From: Dillenia suffruticosa
Taxonomy: Eukaryota; Streptophyta; Magnoliopsida; Dilleniales; Dilleniaceae
Direction: 5' to 3'
Length of the DNA: 64,000 nt
Assembly: GCA_033439265.1 (NCBI GenBank)
Contig: JAVTVX010000026.1
Location: forward strand, 3,969,001-4,033,000
Made by a program: the position numbers and the translations under genes. The notes beneath the pieces were generated by a model. That model did not search any database and was not told the DNA's origin. It saw nothing but the letters and a program-made list of their open reading frames with translations. Shown here one piece after another: positions 59,988 to 64,000 of this stretch; the stretch's first letter is position 1; the number at the start of each line of letters is the position of its first letter.

Positions 59988-60092
59988 TCATTTGAGTTAG
60001 AAATTTTGAGAGATGTGAGGGAGAAGAGTTTTTGAAGGAAATGAAAAGTTTTGATATTTGTGGAGGGAGGAAGAGTTTGCAATATATATATT

Positions 60093-60170
60093 TAGTTTAA
60101 CGCCAAATAAATTTTAGTTTAGCGCCAAATAAATTTTGGTTTTTAGTGCCAAATAAAAATTTCAAAATCC
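60093..60170. repeat. three tandem copies of a 24-bp AGTTTAGCGCCAAATAAATTTT unit
   Basis: Units near 60094, 60118 and 60142, with decreasing match. GCGCCAAGAAATGG-type motifs recur at 63222-63235 and 63752-63765, hinting at a common family for the last 4 kb. Confidence 0.65.
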
Positions 60171-60341
60171 TCCATTTTGTCTCGTTTATCACATTTTAGT
60201 TTTTAAACTTTTTGTTGTTTATCTCTCTTTTTTATAGTTCGAGTAATTAACAGAAAATTTTGATTTTGACGTATTACTATATAACTCCATAAAATAGTAG
60301 TAAATATTATTATCATATTACTAGATCGGGTGCATGCTTGT

Positions 60342-60570
60342 GCGGAACAACCGTCAGCAGAGCCGCCCAGGCAAGCGTGCTCACAAATGCCTGTGTGCGG
60401 CACAACTAGCGGCTGAGTGCCAATGCAAATCCCTGCGCGCGGCACAACCGGCGGCTGAGCTGCCCAGGCAAGCACGAGCGCAAATGCCTATGCGCGGCAC
60501 AACCGGCGGCTGAGCCGCCCAGGCAAACACCGCAAATACCCTTGCGGCACAACCTGTGGTTCAACTAGCA
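60342..60570 (+). repeat. GC-rich tandem repeat island 1
   Basis: Four to five units of about 42-55 bp begin GCGGCACAACCGGCGGCTGAGC, at 60342, 60397, 60439, 60494 and 60544. Each continues CGCCCAGGCAAGCA and GCAAATGCC. The surroundings are extremely AT-rich. The - strand frame at 60203-60475 is a by-product. Confidence 0.85.
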
Positions 60571-60579
60571 CCTTTTTAT

Positions 60580-61140
60580 CATTGTTACCATAATAAAAAT
60601 TATTGTTACCGGAATTAAAATAATCATTATCATTTGAATGAAAAGAAAGTAGTAATTCTTACTACTTGTTACCAAACGACCCACTTGTTACCAATTGTTA
60701 CCATTGTTACGATATTCTATTATACAAATTTTATATAATTATTGTATTATCACTTATTATATTGGATTAAAATCACTTGTTATCTCTTATTATCATTATT
60801 ACCACAACAAAAATTATTATTACCAGAATTACTATTGTTATCATTTGTTACCATTTGTACGAAGAGAAAGTAATAATTCTTACCACTTGTTACCATGCGA
60901 CCCACTTGTTACCAATTGTTACCATTATTACAATATTCTATTATATAAATTTTATATAATTATTGTCTTATCACTTGTGATATTGGACCACGATCACTTG
61001 TTATCACTTATTATCACTGTTACTATAATAAAAATCATTGTTATCAGAATTAAAGTAATTGTTATCATTTGTTACTATTTGTATGAAGGGGAGTAGTAAT
61101 TCTTACCATTTATTACCATGCAACCCACTTGTTAGATATG
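60580..61140. repeat. TTGTTACCA-type repeat field 2, internally duplicated
   Basis: Two to three copies of a roughly 210-bp block follow one another (about 60600-60790, 60790-61010, 61010-61135). Each holds ATTGTTACCA/GAATTA, CATTTGTACGAAGAGAAAGTA, TAATTCTTACCACTTGTTACCA and GACCCACTTGTTACC, then TTATACAAATTTTATATAATTATTG. Confidence 0.75.
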
Positions 61141-61379
61141 TTAATGTATATTTTATATTTTAGTATTTATAATTAAGGAATATGATAATTAGATAGTCGT
61201 TATTTGATAATTAAATTGTAACTGTATCTCAATAACATTAATTAAATTTAATAATTATTTGATATTTGTAATAGAACATGATTATTGAAATTAGAAAATA
61301 GTATTATTTAGTACTACAAAATTATTATTACCATTTTGTATTATTATATAAATTCGTGAAATAGTAGTAAGTATTACTA

Positions 61380-61490
61380 CCATATTACTAGATCAGGCGC
61401 ATACTTACACGGTACAACGCAGGCAGAGCTGCCCAGGCAAGTACGCTCGCAAATGTCCTCGCGGCACAACCTGCGACTCAACCGGCATCT
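61380..61490 (+). repeat. GC-rich island 2, one divergent unit
   Basis: GCAGAGCTGCCCAGGCAAGTACGC and GCGGCACAACCTGCG repeat the island 1 unit. The left flank (ATAGTAGTAAGTATTACTACCATATTACTAGATC) also repeats the flank of island 1, so a larger segment has been duplicated. Confidence 0.75.
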
Positions 61491-62179
61491 TAATTTAAAA
61501 TAATAATTTTATTATTTTAAATAACAAAACATTTATATTATTAATATAATCATATGAAATCTTTAAATTATATTACTAAATTTATTATATATATGAAATT
61601 ATGAAATTATGTTATTAAGTTTGTTATATACAATCATTAAATATATGAAATTAATAATTTTTATTATATAGTGTCATAATACACTTTATTATATTTTTTT
61701 ATGAATATATAATTTTAAATAAAATCATATATTACAAAAAGTTATATATTTTTTATGTTATTATTACTACATTATTTACATATGATTATATTATTTAAAA
61801 TAATAATATTTGATACTTAATTTATAATTTAAATTTCGTTATAATTAAGAAATGTGATTTCGGATCATGTGTTTTGAATGGATTGCATACGATGAATATG
61901 ATAAATATGAGTATGAGTTATTTAAATTAATAATAACAATTAGATATGTTAATGTTAATTTATATTTTAGATTTTATAATTAAGAAATATGATAATTATA
62001 TTTAATATTATTTATTTAGAAAAGTAAGGAGTTGAAATCAAAATTTGATAGCAAACTTTACAATAATAATAAAAAGTTAAAATAATTAAATGAAATATGA
62101 TAAAATTAATAATTAAATGAAATATGAAGAAAATTAAGGAAGCTACACTTATTACAATAACGGAAATGGTTTATGGAGA

Positions 62180-62820
62180 CGGACGAATAATTATATGTTA
62201 TTTTATACAATTATACAATTATATAATATCATTTGTTATTACAAGTGTCATATTATACAAATTTAATTATCTATAAGTGTTAATAATTAAATGAAATATT
62301 ATTTGTTACCATGTCATATTATATAAATTTTATACAATTATTGTCTTACCATTTGTTATATTATTACTATTTGTTTAAAATCATTCGTTAGCATACTATA
62401 TTATACAAAATTTTAACATGCTATATTATACAAATTTTATAAAATTATTGTTTACCACTTGTTACATGAAATTATTATACATCACTCGTTATCATTTATT
62501 ATCATAACGAAAATCATTTGTAACCACTTGTTATCATATCATATTATACAAATTTTATACAACTTTTGTCTTACCACTTGTCACCTGGTGTTGAAACAAT
62601 CATTTACTTTGTTACCATTTGTTTTTCATTTGTTATAGTTCACTTGTTATCACGTGTAAACGTAGATAGAGAAATACATTTATTATCTTACTACTATTTC
62701 TTATTTGTTATAATAAAAGTACTTGTTACCACTATTTATGATACCATTTATTATTTTTTATAATAAAAGTATTTGTTACCATTTGTTTTTTGTTACCATG
62801 TCATATCACTTGATACCAAG
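62180..62820. repeat. TTGTTACCA-type repeat field 3
   Basis: Same motif set as 55900-56740 and in a similar order (TTATTGTCTTACCACTTGT, a GGTGTTGAAACAATCAT block, CTTTGTTACCATTTGTT, then ATAAAAGTAYTTGTTACCA). This points to two copies of one larger unit. Confidence 0.65.
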
Positions 62821-64000
62821 AATTGATTAAAAATATAAAAATAGAAAGATAAATATAAAAAGAAAATTACATTTCATACACGTATTATTTACAATAAATC
62901 AATACATAATTGTAAAAACCAATGAGGAGAAATAAATGATAAATAAGAAAAGGGAAATAAATGAAATAAAGAGGGAATTGTAATATGAAAAATGAAATAA
63001 ACAATAAATAATTGAAATAAATAGCGGAAGATTTTTTTTGTGGAGTCAAATTGATTAAGTTGGCGCTCTAAATCAAATCTAAATAAAAAGTGAACAAATA
63101 CTCGCATTAAACTTTTTGACACCAAATTTATTGGCTCCAAGAAATGGTGCAAAGAGGTGGAGGTAATTTAAATAAAGAAGTGAATAAATAGTCAAATTTT
63201 ATGCCAATTTTGTTTGCTCCAAGAAATGGCGCCAAAGAGAAGGAAGAGAGGAGGAAGACGCGACTATTTATTTTAATTGATGTAAAATATATGAGTTTTT
63301 ATATTTTTTTAATTGATATAAAATTATATACTCAAGAAATATTTATCATATAAATTATTCATTTAATATAAATATAATATAATATAGTATTATAATATAT
63401 TATATATGGTTGCACGCCTACACGGTTGTGCCGCGGGGGCCGCGCGACTGTGCCGTGCATGCAAGAATGGTATTTCATGTTGAATAAATGAATGAAATAT
63501 GAGTTATTAATATTATATATTTTGAATAGTTAAAAATTTGTGATTAAATATATAAAATTTTTAAATTATTAATCTATTATAATTTATATGTATTTATCAG
63601 GTTTTTTAAATTATTAATATATTAGTAATGTTGAAGCATTTCAAACATTGCTAAGTTACCACACTAATACTTACTACCTAGTTGAAAGAGAAAGATTAAT
63701 TAATAGGGAAATATTTTTTTGATAGCGTCTGAATCTAAATATTCAAGTATTAGCGCCAAGAAATGGTATCAAAGACGAAAGAGGAGGAGGAGGAAGTAGG
63801 AGGAAACCGATGTATTTGATATAAAATTAGTTACAATAAGAAGATATAAATGACAAATTAATTATTTAATTTAAATACAAATTGTATATAATAAAATTTG
63901 TAAAATAATTTTATAATTTTATATCATTATATTTATTTTGCTATTTAAATTAAAAATATTATTATTTTAAACATATATGTAATAGTATTAATAATGTGTA
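62821..64000. other. AT-rich terminal stretch with short dispersed motifs
   Basis: No gene. Three related blocks carry a CCAAGAAATGG(C/T)(G/A) motif with GA-rich flank (63135-63165, 63215-63260, 63750-63810). The - strand frame 62889-63152 shows no family resemblance. Confidence 0.4.
63405..63470 (-). repeat. GC-rich island 3, inverted unit
   Basis: CGGTTGTGCCGCG is the complement of the CGCGGCACAACCG core of island 1. One or two partial units are present, in the opposite orientation. Confidence 0.65.

Noticed and set aside
56090..61096. Ile/Tyr-rich + strand frames in the TTGTTACCA fields
   Set aside because: They are by-products of the repeat words, without conserved frame between copies.

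Overview
This is a 64-kb piece of a flowering-plant nuclear genome. It is AT-rich, dominated by LTR retrotransposons, SINEs and simple-sequence DNA, and it has one confidently recognisable host gene with spliceosomal introns. The species cannot be fixed from the sequence. A large, transposon-rich angiosperm genome fits best. No bacterial or organellar features, CRISPR, rRNA or functional tRNA genes were seen.

Layout. (1) 1-6170: gene-free AT-rich DNA with two copies of an LTR-like repeat, a short TRIM-like direct-repeat pair and an antisense retroelement leader with a primer-binding site. (2) 6176-15120: a complete but decayed Ty3/gypsy element on the + strand, with matching AAAAT target duplications. 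A 3.2-kb solo LTR (9024-12205, target duplication GTTTT) is inserted inside its RNase H domain. (3) 16093-22874: the host gene, six exons encoding 636 residues (N-terminal extension, glutaredoxin-like domain with a CRDC site, DEP domain, DUF547). Its 4.4-kb first intron holds a degenerate A-rich tandem array and a SINE. (4) 24102-39755: a Sirevirus-like Ty1/copia element on the - strand with perfect AGTAG target duplications. A second copy of the same solo LTR (32607-35456, GTTAA) and two members of a CACTA-like DNA-transposon family are nested in it. (5) 39760-47490: host or repeat DNA with a SINE flanked by a 14-bp target duplication, a decayed Tork-like copia 3' end, and a three-copy dispersed repeat. 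(6) 47491-53769: a second Sirevirus-like copia element on the + strand (5' LTR, gag, protease, integrase, RT), truncated in RT and abutting an antisense LTR fragment. (7) 54300-64000: very AT-rich DNA with a 40-bp minisatellite, TTGTTACCA-type repeat fields, small GC-rich islands and one decayed open frame on the - strand.

Functional picture. The single host gene is probably a cytosolic or membrane-associated plant protein of unproven biochemical role. The rest is a record of nested transposition whose order can be read from target-site duplications. The least explained parts are the repeat fields of the last 8 kb, the tRNA-like and GC-rich modules inside the CACTA-like elements, the GTCGACTT motif arrays of the copia elements and the A-rich intronic satellite.
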